64,000 bases of DNA from Thermoproteota archaeon (GCA_027491785.1 JAOZGJ010000101.1:101007-165006); one strand, 5' to 3'. Counted from the first letter of the stretch, positions 42,480-53,187 are shown. Notes: generated from the letters alone by a model not told the origin. Translations and numbers: made by a program.

Positions 42480-43363
42480 CGCTAACGATTCATGATTTGA
42501 GAAAGAGAAGCGGTTCTTATCTACCTGGATCAGCAGGGTGCCCCGGTTGTGGTGCAACGCTGGCTTTTAGAATAGCCTCTAGGGTATTGGGCCCCAACAC
42601 CGTTTATATAGTACCAGCATGCTGCTTTAGTGTCATACAAGCGCCTTACCCTAAAAGCGCAATATCATCTCCTTTATATAACATAGCCTTCGCTGCCGCA
42701 GCAGCTACAGCTTCCGGTGTATATAGGGCCTATAAAACTTTAGGGAAGGATACGAATGTCGTGGTATGGGCAGGAGATGGAGGAACTGTGGATATAGGTA
42801 TACAGGCTTTATCGGGAGCTGCTGAAAGGGGAGAGAACATAATATATGTGTGCTATGATAATGAGGCCTATATGAATACGGGAATTCAGAGGTCTGGAGC
42901 TACTCCTCTCAAGGCTTGGACCAAAACTACGCCAACTGGAAAGAGAGAGATGCCAAAAGATATGCCAATGATAGTTGCTGCCCATAGAGTTCCCTATGTA
43001 GCGACAGCTAGTGTTGGATACCCATTTGATCTAGCTAACAAGTTTGAGAAAGCGAAGAGAATGAAGGGGTTCAAATATATCCATATATTCTCTCCCTGCC
43101 CACCAGGTTGGAATTCTCCTGTTAATAAAACGGCGGAAATAGGTAAACTGGCTGTTGATACCTATTTTTGGCCCTTATATGAGGTAGAAAATGGAAAGTT
43201 GAGGATAACGGTCAAGCCTAGAAAACGACCTATAAAGGAATTCCTGAATCTTCAAGATAGGTTCAAAGGGCTCTCAGATGAAGATATTGAGTTATTAGAG
43301 AAGGTAGTTATGGAAAAATGGAACTTTCTCCTTCACTTAGAGAAATCTGAACGAATATTCTAG
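42476..43363 (+). CDS. porB: Pyruvate:ferredoxin oxidoreductase beta (TPP) subunit
   Basis: A 295-residue beta subunit with CPGCGATLAF cluster ligands, further cysteines (PACCFS), TPP motif VVVWAGDGGTVDIGIQALSGAAERG and NEAYMNTGIQRSGATP, matching pyruvate oxidoreductases. It overlaps porA by ATGA. No porC gamma gene follows, because the next gene is on the other strand with its stop overlapping by 4 bases (CTAG). Confidence 0.93.
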   Translation: MTLTIHDLRKRSGSYLPGSAGCPGCGATLAFRIASRVLGPNTVYIVPACCFSVIQAPYPKSAISSPLYNIAFAAAAATASGVYRAYKTLGKDTNVVVWAGDGGTVDIGIQALSGAAERGENIIYVCYDNEAYMNTGIQRSGATPLKAWTKTTPTGKREMPKDMPMIVAAHRVPYVATASVGYPFDLANKFEKAKRMKGFKYIHIFSPCPPGWNSPVNKTAEIGKLAVDTYFWPLYEVENGKLRITVKPRKRPIKEFLNLQDRFKGLSDEDIELLEKVVMEKWNFLLHLEKSERIF

Positions 43364-44922
43364 ATCTCTGTGTTATCTTCACTTTCAATCTCGCTTTTTT
43401 TCCTTTTTCCACTTCTTAATGCTATTACCAGACCAATTGGTATAGCTAAGGTTAAAGCATCGATCATTAATCCTATAAAAATCAATAGCAATGAGATAAG
43501 GGCGCTCTCCCTCGTTTCTTGCCTGTTAATTATATTTAATGCCTCTCTGGAAGTCGGATTGAACCAATAAGTTGATTTAGCATACCTTTCAGCTGTCTGT
43601 ATAAGCTCTAGCGTTTCTTTATCGAGAGATTTCACCTCTATTCCATATGATTTGAAGAATCCGGAGACATCCTTACCAGCTGCCTTACTAAGATACTTAA
43701 CGAACTTAGAGAGGTCATTGACAACGACTCTATCCTCTCTGACGTATGAGAAGAACTTCTCATACGCATCTGGTCCACCGAATCTCTCTGCGAAGTTCCT
43801 GATTAAGATCTCGCTAGCTGCGTAGTAAAGTCCTGGATTACCCGGAAGCCCACCTCCATGCCATCCGACTAAAAAGCTGAAATCTCCTCCTGTTTGAGCC
43901 ATTACTGCCTCCACATTAATCTCCTCTGGTACTTTATATCCTAAAGCCTTCTCAACTATGACTTCGCTCAAATATTGAGCTAATCCTTCATGAGCCCACC
44001 TGAGATCTACACTAAGACCAGCAACCTGCATATATTGATGAAGGAGTTCGTGAACGAATGTAGTTGGGAGCTCATAGTATGGCATCCTGACCAGCATCAT
44101 ATTCAGATTTATCTCCCCTTGAGTAATGACGTCGGATGTATACCTAGGGCCCGTGTATCCCAATGTTGTTATTTCCTCCATTGTAGCCGGAACAAAGAGC
44201 TTCACCTCTATGGGAATCTCTTCATTAACGGATGTGTATTTCTCTATTAAGGGAAGAGTTGCTTTGTAATACTTTGTAATGTTCTCAATGACATCTTGAT
44301 ATCTAGAGGGGTATTTCACCTTCAGTTTCCCTATATCCTCCTCCCTGAATTTTTGGCCTCCATGCACGTTGAATGATATCAGAATCCTCATGGTATTATT
44401 CGTAGCTCCATTTAACTCGTACCTGACCAAGTTAAACCCGCCTTCTTTTACCATTTCATATCCTTTTGGTTCTATTCCTTTAGGGACAAACTTACCAGGG
44501 AGTTTAACTATAACTATTGCATCGTCTTCAGGGTCAAAAGCTATCTGAGTAGAGAAGAATGCGCCGTTAGGCTCTACTATAAGGGCTCCAAATCTGTAGC
44601 TCCATGTTATTAGGACCTCAGTCCCAGGTGCATATGAAAACGTGAGATTGGAGTAGAAATAATAGGAAGTGTTCCTGATTAGATTACGATTTTTTATAGA
44701 CCCAGATATCACTGATATGTTATAACTCTCAAACTTAGGAACAAGAACCCATGTAAAGCCAGAGCTATTGGATTCAAATCTCGTGGTTACATTAATCCAA
44801 CCACTGTCTCTAACAGTATATGTGTAGATAAAGAGTCCTTTACTTCCCCTTTGAGCTGCATAGACAGGCAGACTTGGGACGATCAGCAGGATAATGAGTA
44901 TCAGCGAGCCCTTCCATTTCAT
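43360..44922 (-). CDS. Secreted/membrane-anchored gluzincin metallopeptidase
   Basis: A 520-residue protein with a cleavable-looking signal (LILIILLIVPSLPVYAAQ) and a C-terminal transmembrane helix (ALISLLLIFIGLMIDALTLAIPIG) followed by a charged tail. The zinc site is THE-type: FVHELLHQYM with the third ligand in HEGLAQYLSE downstream, as in M1/gluzincin families. The N-terminal 220 residues are beta-rich. It would digest extracellular proteins or peptides at the cell surface, fitting the amino-acid-fermenting outlook. ATG 44922. Confidence 0.78.
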   Translation of the reverse strand: MKWKGSLILIILLIVPSLPVYAAQRGSKGLFIYTYTVRDSGWINVTTRFESNSSGFTWVLVPKFESYNISVISGSIKNRNLIRNTSYYFYSNLTFSYAPGTEVLITWSYRFGALIVEPNGAFFSTQIAFDPEDDAIVIVKLPGKFVPKGIEPKGYEMVKEGGFNLVRYELNGATNNTMRILISFNVHGGQKFREEDIGKLKVKYPSRYQDVIENITKYYKATLPLIEKYTSVNEEIPIEVKLFVPATMEEITTLGYTGPRYTSDVITQGEINLNMMLVRMPYYELPTTFVHELLHQYMQVAGLSVDLRWAHEGLAQYLSEVIVEKALGYKVPEEINVEAVMAQTGGDFSFLVGWHGGGLPGNPGLYYAASEILIRNFAERFGGPDAYEKFFSYVREDRVVVNDLSKFVKYLSKAAGKDVSGFFKSYGIEVKSLDKETLELIQTAERYAKSTYWFNPTSREALNIINRQETRESALISLLLIFIGLMIDALTLAIPIGLVIALRSGKRKKSEIESEDNTEI

Positions 44923-44989
44923 TTCATGATACCGAAGACAGAGAGGATGAATGTCTATTTAACTTAACCGGCCTTAGTTAGGGGATTGT

Positions 44990-46309
44990 ATGGAGATATT
45001 AATAAGAGGATTGAGGTACATAGTAACCCAAGATGACCATAGGAGAATACTCAAGAACTCAAGCATCCTAATTAAGGAAGGTATAATAGAATCCGTGGGA
45101 AAGGCCGATGGACATGCAGATTACATAGTCGATGGAAGGCGCTTCATAGCAATACCCGGCTTAATCAATACACATGCTCATGTTCCGATGACTCTATTTA
45201 GAGGAGTAGCTGACGATATGGAGCTATTCCCGTGGCTACAGGAAAAGATATGGCCAATGGAGGCTAATTTAAAGCCTTACCACATAAAGGCGGGTACAGA
45301 ATTGGGAATATTGGAAGCTGTGAAGACTGGTACCACGACCCTTTTCGATATGTACTTCTTCGAAGATGTAATAGCCGAAGTATTTACGAAGTTCGGTGTT
45401 AGAGGGGTGTTAGCTGAGGCAATATTGGATTTTGGAACACCCGAATGTAAAGACGCTGATACATGCATAAACATAGCAGATAGATTCGTTGAGAGATGGA
45501 GGGGTCATCAGTTAATTAAACCTGGATATGGACCTCATGCTCCATATACGGTTTCCCCAGAGAGGCTTAGGTGCATTTCGGAGAGGGCCTCCGATAATAA
45601 TTCCTTGATACAAATACATCTGGCTGAGACTGAAAGGGAGGTAAATGAAGTGAAGGAGAGAACTGGAAAGAGGCCTATAGATTTAGCCATGGATACGGGA
45701 ATATTAGGTCCTAAAACTATAGCAGCACATGTAGTATGGCCTTCTGAGAGAGAGATAGAGCTGCTTGCCCAGAGTGGAGTTCTTGTATCTCATAATCCTG
45801 TAAGTAATCTAAAACTAGCTTCTGGCTTTTCTCCCGTACCTGATATGATTAGTAGGGGTGTTAAGGTATCCTTAGGGACGGACGGGCCTGCGAGTAATAA
45901 TTTGATGGATCTAATGGAAACCATTAAGGTAACTGCTCTCATCCATAAAGCCGTAAAGAAGGATCCCACAGCGATGCCTGCTCAGCTAGTATTTGACATG
46001 GCAACAAGGATACCTGGTGATTTACTAGATTGGAAAATAGGGAGGATAGAACCAGGATTTGAGGCAGATATAGTTCTATTAGATACGAAATTACCATGGT
46101 GGACTCCACTCCATTCAGTCATTTCCCACCTAGTTTACTCTGCTAGGAGTACTGACGTAAAGTATGTGCTAATTAGAGGCAACTTGATAGTGGAAAATGG
46201 TATATTCACTAAAAAAGATGAAGATGAAATCATGATGGAGGCTGAAAAAGCGTCATTAGATCTATTAGACAAATCTGGTGTGAGTTCCATGCTTAAGAGC
46301 ATGGATTAA
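44990..46309 (+). CDS. Amidohydrolase deaminase (5'-deoxyadenosine/MTA/SAH type)
   Basis: A 439-residue metal-dependent amidohydrolase. Motifs: GLINTHAHVPMTLFRG (HxH), HLAETEREVNEV, IAAHVVWPS and SLGTDGPASNNLMDLMETIK, all as in archaeal DadD/MtaD deaminases that act on S-adenosylhomocysteine, methylthioadenosine or 5'-deoxyadenosine. It probably recycles SAM by-products. A TATA-like CTATTTAAC at about 44953-44961 suggests a near-leaderless start at ATG 44990. Its end overlaps the CYTH gene by 45 bases. Confidence 0.88.
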   Translation: MEILIRGLRYIVTQDDHRRILKNSSILIKEGIIESVGKADGHADYIVDGRRFIAIPGLINTHAHVPMTLFRGVADDMELFPWLQEKIWPMEANLKPYHIKAGTELGILEAVKTGTTTLFDMYFFEDVIAEVFTKFGVRGVLAEAILDFGTPECKDADTCINIADRFVERWRGHQLIKPGYGPHAPYTVSPERLRCISERASDNNSLIQIHLAETEREVNEVKERTGKRPIDLAMDTGILGPKTIAAHVVWPSEREIELLAQSGVLVSHNPVSNLKLASGFSPVPDMISRGVKVSLGTDGPASNNLMDLMETIKVTALIHKAVKKDPTAMPAQLVFDMATRIPGDLLDWKIGRIEPGFEADIVLLDTKLPWWTPLHSVISHLVYSARSTDVKYVLIRGNLIVENGIFTKKDEDEIMMEAEKASLDLLDKSGVSSMLKSMD

Positions 46310-46864
46310 GTGAGCATAGCTAGGTATAACTATGCTACAGGTAAGATTTAGGCTCTTAACGAAGTCTAATGATCTAGCTCCTTCTATCTCAACAAATTCG
46401 CCTAATTCAGATACATTATCTAGGGAAATAATTAAATCCAGATCCTCAACCATTATGTTAGTTCTGTTCTTCTCTACTATGTTTTTCACATAAAATCCCC
46501 TCTTCTTCAGTTCTGTAATGAGTTCTTCTTCACTATCTGGGCATTTAAGTTTTAATCCTATCCTAGAGAGGGCTTTATTACAGTTATTGCTTCCTAGAGA
46601 GCCTTCTATCTCTTCTCTGATCTTTTCTCCTCCGAGTTTCCTTTTAGGACCTTTGTATGCGACGATTACATGCCCATTAACTTCTCTGATCCTTAAAACT
46701 CTATCCGAGAGAAGTAAATTGCATTCATTGTCATCTAGATAGAGGTCTCTCTGTATTTCCTTGCCTACAGTTCTGTACCTAAGTCCTCTCCTCCTCAGTA
46801 ATTCCAGGAAATAGGAGTGACTTATCTTAACCTTTACCTCTATTTCTAAACCCAAGGGGCTCAC
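46265..46864 (-). CDS. CYTH-domain protein (class IV adenylate cyclase-like)
   Basis: A 199-residue CYTH protein with N-terminal EIEVKVKI (the ExExK motif), central basic/acidic strand pairs (VLRIREV, IVAYKGPKRK, EEIEGSL), and C-terminal VEIEGA. CYTH enzymes hydrolyse or form phosphoanhydride bonds (thiamine triphosphatase, CyaB-type cyclase); the substrate here is unknown. GTG 46864 or TTG 46855 are possible starts, the latter with GGTGAG upstream. Confidence 0.85.
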   Translation of the reverse strand: MSPLGLEIEVKVKISHSYFLELLRRRGLRYRTVGKEIQRDLYLDDNECNLLLSDRVLRIREVNGHVIVAYKGPKRKLGGEKIREEIEGSLGSNNCNKALSRIGLKLKCPDSEEELITELKKRGFYVKNIVEKNRTNIMVEDLDLIISLDNVSELGEFVEIEGARSLDFVKSLNLTCSIVIPSYAHLIHALKHGTHTRFV

Positions 46865-46893
46865 CTTAAATGGAAAAGGCGGCGAAGCCCTAA

Positions 46894-46978
46894 TGCGGGG
46901 GGAGGGATTTGAACCCTCGCACCCCTAAGGGAGCGGATCTTAAGTCCGCCGCCTTTGTCCTGGCTCGGCCACCCCCGC
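46894..46978 (-). tRNA. tRNA-Leu (TAA)
   Basis: An 85-nt class II tRNA with acceptor GCGGGGG/CCCCCGC, discriminator A, and an anticodon loop CTTAAGA giving anticodon TAA. The long variable arm and T loop TTCAAAT are clear. No intron; CCA not encoded. Confidence 0.95.
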
Positions 46979-47040
46979 CAATTTAGGTTTAGCTATATGG
47001 CTTTTTATAATTTTCCAACCCTTGGACAAGGGGTGCTCAA

Positions 47041-47385
47041 GTGAGCCAGCGAGTGAGGGTAGCCAGCTCTCCAATAGCGGTTACTGATGATGAGGTATTA
47101 GCCCTTGGATTTGAGATGATAGGGATACCAGCTAAGGTAATAAATGGAAGAAGAAACTTACTTAAGTTCTTTAGGGATCATGAGGCAGAATTGCCCCACG
47201 TAGTATTCATGAACGAGAGAGCCGCAAATGAAATAGCTGATTATAGGCAAGACCTGCTTAGGAGGGGAAAAGTTTATCCAGTGTTTGCGATAGTACCTGA
47301 CATGGAAGGGTCCAGAGGAACTAGATTGAAAGAGCTGGCTTCTCTGCTTGCAAGGGCTCTTGGTAGTGAAGAATTGAAGTTTTGA
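47041..47385 (+). CDS. atpF: A-type ATP synthase subunit F
   Basis: A 114-residue central-stalk subunit with SPIAVTDDEVLALGFEMIGI and the Rossmann-like half typical of subunit F (PHVVFMNERAANEIADY, YPVFAIVPDMEGSRG). It is the first gene of the plus-strand ATP synthase cluster F-H-E-A-B-D-C. GTG 47041 follows AGGGGTG and a TATA-like TTTATAATTTT near 47002-47012. Confidence 0.9.
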   Translation: MSQRVRVASSPIAVTDDEVLALGFEMIGIPAKVINGRRNLLKFFRDHEAELPHVVFMNERAANEIADYRQDLLRRGKVYPVFAIVPDMEGSRGTRLKELASLLARALGSEELKF

Positions 47386-47394
47386 GGTGATATG

Positions 47395-47673
47395 ATGCCT
47401 AAATTAGTTGAAGCAATTATGGAGGCTGAAAAAGAGGCAGCTAGGATAATTGAGGAAGCTGAGGAGGAGGCTAAGAGGATAATTGAGGAAGCCAAGGCCT
47501 CTCCTGTAGAGGTCAAGCTTTCTGACGATGTGGATAGCGAGATTCAGGAGATAATAGAGAAAGCAAAAGCAGAAGCGGAAAGACTGAGGAACAGTGCAAC
47601 GGAGAAGATGGATCTTCTAGTTGATGAAGTAATTAAGGAGGTGCTGGAAGGTGAGTGGGGAGGAAGTAGTTAG
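47395..47673 (+). CDS. atpH: A-type ATP synthase subunit H (peripheral stalk)
   Basis: A 92-residue, fully helical, Glu/Lys-rich coiled-coil protein (EAIMEAEKEAARIIEEAEEEAKRIIEEA) that pairs with subunit E in the peripheral stalk. I chose the second ATG (47395) for ribosome-binding-site spacing; the ATG at 47392 abuts GAGGTGA. It overlaps atpE by 23 bases. Confidence 0.85.
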   Translation: MPKLVEAIMEAEKEAARIIEEAEEEAKRIIEEAKASPVEVKLSDDVDSEIQEIIEKAKAEAERLRNSATEKMDLLVDEVIKEVLEGEWGGSS

Positions 47674-48292
47674 CATAGATAAGAATTCCGAGGCGATAGT
47701 TGAAGCCATTTTGAAGATGGCCGAGGATAAAGCGCGTGTCATTACAAGGGAAGCTGAGAGGAGAGCTAGGGAGATTATAGAATCAGCGAGGAGAGAGGCT
47801 GATAGCATAATAAAAGCAAAAAGAGAGCAACTTGAAAGAGAGATGAGGGAGGAGATAGCCAGAAAGAGAAGCGCAGCTGAAGTATTAGCCAATCAGCTCA
47901 TACTGAAAACAAAAACAGAGCTTTTAAATGAACTATTTAGAAGAGTGAATCAGAGGCTCGCAGCCATAGCTGAGGGCCAGGATCCTAATTGGAGCTATGA
48001 GGAGCTTCTGGTCAAGTATTCCATTGAGGGAGCTAATGCCCTAGGAGAGAAGAGGGTATATCTGATGGGAAGGGAGAAGGATAGAAAATTACTGGAGAAA
48101 GTCTCTAGAGAGCTGAACAAGATGAATGTAGAAGCTCTAGTAGATGACATGGCAATGCCGATAACTGGCGGTGTCGTTGTTAGAAATGAGGGAGATACGG
48201 TAAGGTATTATAACACGTTTGATGGAAGATTCAGAGCGTATAGAGAGGCTAAAGAGATAGAAATCATTCAGAGGCTATTTGGGGAGGTGTAA
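47651..48292 (+). CDS. atpE: A-type ATP synthase subunit E
   Basis: A 213-residue stalk subunit. The N-terminal half is coiled coil (AILKMAEDKARVITREAERRAREIIESA) and the C-terminal half folds as the head that contacts subunits A/B (GVVVRNEGDTVRYYNTFDGRF). GTG 47651. It is followed by atpA after 2 bases. Confidence 0.9.
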   Translation: MSGEEVVSIDKNSEAIVEAILKMAEDKARVITREAERRAREIIESARREADSIIKAKREQLEREMREEIARKRSAAEVLANQLILKTKTELLNELFRRVNQRLAAIAEGQDPNWSYEELLVKYSIEGANALGEKRVYLMGREKDRKLLEKVSRELNKMNVEALVDDMAMPITGGVVVRNEGDTVRYYNTFDGRFRAYREAKEIEIIQRLFGEV

Positions 48293-48294
48293 TT

Positions 48295-50079
48295 TTGTCC
48301 GAGCTTGTTTATGAGAGGGGAGTTATAGTCCACATAAAGGGCCCCGTCGTGGAAGCAGATGGGATGAGAGGGGCTAGGATTAGGGAAGTCGTTTATGTAG
48401 GAGAGGAGAAGCTTATAGGAGAAATTGTCAGGATAGAAGGAAATAGAGCTGTCATACAGGTCTATGAGCCGACAGGAGGAGTAAAATCCGGAGAGCCAGT
48501 TGAGAGAACTGGTGAGCCTCTATCAGCCGAACTAGGTCCTGGCTTATTGGGTTTAGTTCTTGATGGTTTAGGAAGGCCGTTAGAGGTCGTTGCGGAGAAG
48601 GCTGGAGGTCCCTTCATAACTAGAGGCATAAAGGCACCTACTCTCCCAAGAGACAAGAAGTGGCATTGGACACCTAAGGTAAAGGCGGGAGAGGAGGTAA
48701 TAGCAGGAGATGTCCTAGGTACAGTTCCAGAAGGATCTATAACCCATAAGATAATGTTACCTCCCACGATAGAAAAAGCCCGCATTTTAGAAATAAGGTC
48801 TGAAGGAGATTACACCATAGAAGAACCTATAGCTGTAGTGGAGCATATAGGAGGCAAGGAAGAGGTGAAGATGTACCATAAGTGGCCCGTTAGGAATCCA
48901 AGACCCTTCAAGGAAAAGCTGGCCCCCGTTGAATTACTGGTCACAGGACAGAGAGTAATTGATACATTCTTTCCGATAGTGAAAGGAGGTACTTCTGCTG
49001 TACCTGGAGGATTTGGAACGGGGAAGACCGTTACCCTTCATCAGATCTCCAAGTGGGCAGATGCTGATGTCGTCGTTTACGTTGGATGTGGCGAGAGAGG
49101 TAATGAGATGACGGATCTACTTCACACATTCCCTAAACTCGTTGATCCTAAGAGTGGCAGACCCCTTTTAGAGAGAAGCATCCTAATAGCTAATACCAGT
49201 AATATGCCAGTACCAGCTAGAGAAGCGAGCATTTTCATGGGAATAACTTACGCTGAGTATTATAGGGACATGGGACTCAACGTTGTACTTACCGCCGATT
49301 CCACTTCGAGATGGGCTGAGGCTCTGAGGGAATTAAGCTCCAGATTAGAGGAGATCCCCTCTGAGAGAGGATATCCTGCATATCTTCCAGATTATATAGC
49401 ATCTTTCTATGAAAGAGCCGGTAGAATAAAGGTGAAAGGGAATAGGGATGAACTAGGATCAGTAGCTGTAATAGGTGCCGTAAGTCCATCTGGTGGAGAC
49501 TTAAATGAGCCAGTTACTCAGCATACTATGAGATTCGTAGGCGCTTTTTGGGCATTGGATAAAGACCTTGCATTTAAGAGGCATTTTCCATCTATAAACT
49601 GGCTAAGAAGCTTTTCAAAGTACATTAGTGGGCTGAGAGATTGGTGGATAAAGAATTCAGGGCATGATATGATGTCTTATAGGGAGAAGGCCATGGCCCT
49701 ACTCCAAAGATCGTCCAGCCTAGAGGAAGTAGCTAGAGTTGTCGGAGAGGCTGCTCTTTCCGATGAGAACAGATTAGTCCTATTATCTTCGGAATTAATA
49801 AAAGAAGGCTTTCTAGTGCAGAATGCATATCATGAGGTTGATACCTACTGCTCTCCGAAGAAGCAAGCCCTCCTATTGAAGACCTTGTTGGAGTTCTATG
49901 ATAGAGCTAAGCCCATGATCGATGCTGGAGTGCCCATGTCAAGGATCTCTGAAATGAAGTCTTTAGGCAACCTAAGGAGGCTGAAGTTCGTCCCTGAGGA
50001 AAAGTTTGAGGATGCAGTTAAGGAGGCTATCTCTCAGCTGGAGGCTGAGATATCCTCTCTAATTGCGGAGGTGAGGTAA
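48295..50079 (+). CDS. atpA: A-type ATP synthase catalytic subunit A
   Basis: A 594-residue catalytic subunit. Walker [14 protein letters not shown] lies near residue 240, with [12 protein letters not shown] and the catalytic-site segment [29 protein letters not shown]. The A-type non-homologous insertion is present ([23 protein letters not shown]). It forms ATP from ADP and phosphate. TTG 48295 lies two bases after atpE, within GAGGTGTAA context. Confidence 0.96.
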   Translation: MSELVYERGVIVHIKGPVVEADGMRGARIREVVYVGEEKLIGEIVRIEGNRAVIQVYEPTGGVKSGEPVERTGEPLSAELGPGLLGLVLDGLGRPLEVVAEKAGGPFITRGIKAPTLPRDKKWHWTPKVKAGEEVIAGDVLGTVPEGSITHKIMLPPTIEKARILEIRSEGDYTIEEPIAVVEHIGGKEEVKMYHKWPVRNPRPFKEKLAPVELLVTGQRVIDTFFPIVKGGTSAVPGGFGTGKTVTLHQISKWADADVVVYVGCGERGNEMTDLLHTFPKLVDPKSGRPLLERSILIANTSNMPVPAREASIFMGITYAEYYRDMGLNVVLTADSTSRWAEALRELSSRLEEIPSERGYPAYLPDYIASFYERAGRIKVKGNRDELGSVAVIGAVSPSGGDLNEPVTQHTMRFVGAFWALDKDLAFKRHFPSINWLRSFSKYISGLRDWWIKNSGHDMMSYREKAMALLQRSSSLEEVARVVGEAALSDENRLVLLSSELIKEGFLVQNAYHEVDTYCSPKKQALLLKTLLEFYDRAKPMIDAGVPMSRISEMKSLGNLRRLKFVPEEKFEDAVKEAISQLEAEISSLIAEVR

Positions 50080-50080
50080 T

Positions 50081-51502
50081 GTGTCTATATACGGTCTTAC
50101 CTATAAGGGTATAGATCAAGTTAAGGGCCCTCTAGTTATAATGAGGGGAGTTCCTGGGGTAGCTTATGAGGAAGTAGTTAGGATATACTCTGAGAGTGGA
50201 AGGGAATGGTTTGGTCAGGTGCTTGAGGCTGGGAGAGATAAAGTAGTAATACAGGTGCTTGGAGATACTGAGGGATTGGATTCCAATGTCATGGTAAAGT
50301 TCACTGGTTCCACACTGAAGATGCCTGTATCTGATGAGATGCTGGGCAGGGTCTTCAATGGTGCCGGTGAGCCTATCGATGGGGGCCCTAAAATCAGAGC
50401 TGATGAGTATAGGGATATTAATGGCGCTCCCATAAACCCAGCTAAGAGGGATTACCCGGATGAGTTCATAGAGACGGGTCTCTCATCTATAGATGGGATG
50501 CTCAGTTTGATTAGAGGACAAAAGCTACCAATATTCTCAGAGTCGGGGCTGCCTCACAATGAAGTTGCCGCTCAGATTGCTAGGCAGGCAGTAGTACCAG
50601 GTAAAGCAGAGAGGTTTTCAATAGTTTTCGCGGCTATTGGTTTGAAGTACGATGATGTCTTATTCTTCAGAAGGCAATTTGAGGAGTTTGGAGCACTTAG
50701 CAGATCGGTATTGTTTTTAAACTTGGCAAATGACCCGGTAATAGAGAGGATCACTACCCCAAGGGTCGCTTTAACTGCAGCGGAGTACTTAGCTTTCGAT
50801 TTAGGTATGGATGTTCTGGTAATAATAACAGATATGACCAATTATTGTGAGGCATTGAGAGAGCTTAGCTCGGCTAGAGAGGAAGTTCCAAGTAGGAAGG
50901 GATACCCTGGATACATGTATAGTGACCTAGCAAGTATCTATGAGAGAGCAGGCAGGATCATAGGCAGGCCTGGATCGATAACGTTTATGCCCATATTAAC
51001 TATGCCTGGAGGTGATTTAACTCATCCGATTCCAGACTTAACAGGTTATATTACGGAGGGTCAGATATTCTTAGATCTAGATCTATACAACAGAGGAATA
51101 TATCCGCCCATAAATGTATTACCTAGCCTCAGTAGGCTGATGAAGGATGGTATAGGACCGGGTAAGACCAGGGAAGATCATAAGGAAGTATCTGATCAAT
51201 TATACGCTGCATACAGCCAAGGTACGAAAGCTAGGGAGCTAGTGCAGATAGTAGGGGAGGCTGGTTTAAGCTCAAGGGAAAAGCTTTATCTCGAATTCGC
51301 TAGGAGATTTGAAAGCGAATTCGTGGCTCAAGGCTTTAGAGAGAGGAGGAACATAGAGGAAACATTGGATATAGCTTGGGATATATTGTCGATCCTGCCA
51401 GAGTCAGAGTTCACAAGGATAAGCGAGAAGACCATAAATAAGTTCCATCCAAAGAAGAGAGCCGAGGCTAGGGTTAAGGGGTCAGAATTAAAGGGTGAAT
51501 GA
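50081..51502 (+). CDS. atpB: A-type ATP synthase regulatory subunit B
   Basis: A 473-residue non-catalytic subunit, related to A but lacking the canonical P-loop ([15 protein letters not shown] instead). Landmarks are [34 protein letters not shown] and [37 protein letters not shown] 50081 is one base after the atpA stop. It overlaps atpD by 8 bases. Confidence 0.96.
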   Translation: MSIYGLTYKGIDQVKGPLVIMRGVPGVAYEEVVRIYSESGREWFGQVLEAGRDKVVIQVLGDTEGLDSNVMVKFTGSTLKMPVSDEMLGRVFNGAGEPIDGGPKIRADEYRDINGAPINPAKRDYPDEFIETGLSSIDGMLSLIRGQKLPIFSESGLPHNEVAAQIARQAVVPGKAERFSIVFAAIGLKYDDVLFFRRQFEEFGALSRSVLFLNLANDPVIERITTPRVALTAAEYLAFDLGMDVLVIITDMTNYCEALRELSSAREEVPSRKGYPGYMYSDLASIYERAGRIIGRPGSITFMPILTMPGGDLTHPIPDLTGYITEGQIFLDLDLYNRGIYPPINVLPSLSRLMKDGIGPGKTREDHKEVSDQLYAAYSQGTKARELVQIVGEAGLSSREKLYLEFARRFESEFVAQGFRERRNIEETLDIAWDILSILPESEFTRISEKTINKFHPKKRAEARVKGSELKGE

Positions 51503-52121
51503 GGTGAGTTTCCGCTCTGTGGGGAGGATTCTCCCCACTAAAGGTTTTCTAATAAGGCTAAGGGAGAGGGCCCACCTACTGAGGTCAGGAGTTGATGCCC
51601 TTAAGATGAAAAGAGATCAGCTGGTTAAGGAAAGCCAGAGCCTTCTTCCAGACTTAAAGAAGAGATCAGATATCGAAAGGAAGTTAGAATATGCATATAA
51701 GATGCTTAGGCTTGCTTATGCCGCAGCTGGCCCGGATGAAATGAGAAAGGCGGCCTTACTAACGATGCCCTTGCTGACGGAGATGAAAGTTAGGAGTGTT
51801 ATCGGTGTTGAAATTCCGGAAATAACAACAAGGGAGTTCGGATTAGCGAGTTCTCCCTCACTTAATGCCGTTGTAATAGCTGCTGCGAGAAAGTTTTCAG
51901 AAGCCATAAAAGAAATGATGCCTCTCGTCAACTCCGAAGCCAAATTTGAGAGAATAGCCGAGGCTCTAGCTGATACAATGAGAAAGGTGAATGCTTTGGA
52001 GAAGATAATAATTCCAGATCATGAAGCTGCTATCAAGTATATAGAGGAGGCACTAGAGGAAGACGCCCTTGAAGAGTTCCTTAGGGTGAAGAAGTATAGA
52101 CAAATAAAGAGAGGAGAGTGA
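51495..52121 (+). CDS. atpD: A-type ATP synthase subunit D
   Basis: A 208-residue central-stalk rotor subunit. Two long helices ([28 protein letters not shown] and [36 protein letters not shown]) form an antiparallel coiled coil. PTKGFLIRL marks the N-terminus. GTG 51495 overlaps the atpB end. Confidence 0.9.
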   Translation: MNEVSFRSVGRILPTKGFLIRLRERAHLLRSGVDALKMKRDQLVKESQSLLPDLKKRSDIERKLEYAYKMLRLAYAAAGPDEMRKAALLTMPLLTEMKVRSVIGVEIPEITTREFGLASSPSLNAVVIAAARKFSEAIKEMMPLVNSEAKFERIAEALADTMRKVNALEKIIIPDHEAAIKYIEEALEEDALEEFLRVKKYRQIKRGE

Positions 52122-52123
52122 GC

Positions 52124-53164
52124 ATGTTAAGGGGCGCCAAAGAGAAATATTTAGTAGTTAGGACTCATGGACTTACTTCTCATTTAATAGATCCTAGCGA
52201 AATAAGATCTTGGGTCTTCATAGAGGACGAAAAGGCCCTTTTTGATAAGATATCTGCTACAGAATATGCTGGATTCTTTGAGGGATCAGAGGATCTCTTA
52301 GATGTTGTCAAAATAGAAGAAGCTTCAATAAGAGTAAACTCGATAAGAGCAAGGAGAATAATGTCTCTATCAAGAGGAACGAGGATAGAGGATCTAGTAC
52401 TGGCTTTTATGAGCAAATATGACATAGAAAACCTTAGAAGGATAATTTTCTCATTATTATACGGAAGAAAGGAACAAGAGTTGAGGCTCTTACCGGTCAG
52501 ATTCGGTACTTTGGATATCGATAAGCTATCCAAAGCTCAGAGTTTTGAGAATCTTCTGGATATGATAGAGGATAGAAAGGTTAGCAATATAATCTCCTCG
52601 TGGCTATCAAGCGAGAGGGATGTAGCAGAGCTTGATCTCCTAATGGATAGATATTATTTAGATAAGATGCTCGGACATTTGAAGGAACTAAAAGTAGGTA
52701 AACAATCTCCAGTATACCAATTGGTTTACTCATACACTGAGAATTTCTTCCTTAGGACTATACTGAAGTCAAAGTATCTTCAGATAAACAAAAATATAAT
52801 TTCTAGGGCATTTGCTAAGTTACCCTTTAAAAGAATCTTATCTATATCAGAAAAAGTGGAAGATTTAAATAGCTTTTTAGATGAGCTCGTGAACTTAGCC
52901 CCATATAGATCAGTTTCCATTGAGATAAGGGACGCTATAAAGGATGTAGGTGAGCCCTGGGTTATAGAGCACGTTATAGGAAAGAAGACCTACTTAGATG
53001 CCCTCAGAATATCTCTTAAGGGATCTATGACCATTGCTTACATACTTATGTATCTAATAACATCGGAATGGGAATCTCAGAGTATAAAGACGGTACTGTT
53101 GGGCAGGATGAGTGGTGTAAACCCTGAGATATTATATAATTTACTTTCTCCTCCCACTCAATAA
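52124..53164 (+). CDS. atpC: A-type ATP synthase subunit C
   Basis: A 346-residue helical subunit that links the rotor ring to the central stalk. The pattern of long helices with YLVVRTHGLTSHL and C-terminal GEPWVIEHVIGKKTYLDALRISLKG matches archaeal subunit C (YtdF/d-like). I chose ATG 52124, with GGAG eight bases upstream; GTG 52118 is the alternative. It is the last plus-strand gene of the cluster. Confidence 0.83.
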   Translation: MLRGAKEKYLVVRTHGLTSHLIDPSEIRSWVFIEDEKALFDKISATEYAGFFEGSEDLLDVVKIEEASIRVNSIRARRIMSLSRGTRIEDLVLAFMSKYDIENLRRIIFSLLYGRKEQELRLLPVRFGTLDIDKLSKAQSFENLLDMIEDRKVSNIISSWLSSERDVAELDLLMDRYYLDKMLGHLKELKVGKQSPVYQLVYSYTENFFLRTILKSKYLQINKNIISRAFAKLPFKRILSISEKVEDLNSFLDELVNLAPYRSVSIEIRDAIKDVGEPWVIEHVIGKKTYLDALRISLKGSMTIAYILMYLITSEWESQSIKTVLLGRMSGVNPEILYNLLSPPTQ

Positions 53165-53187
53165 TTAATTTTTATTTTTCATTTTTA
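53163..53187 (+). terminator. T-rich terminator after the ATP synthase operon
   Basis: The bases after the atpC stop are very T-rich (three runs of four to five Ts), the typical archaeal termination signal. There are no genes in the 86-base gap up to the convergent atpK stop. Confidence 0.6.
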
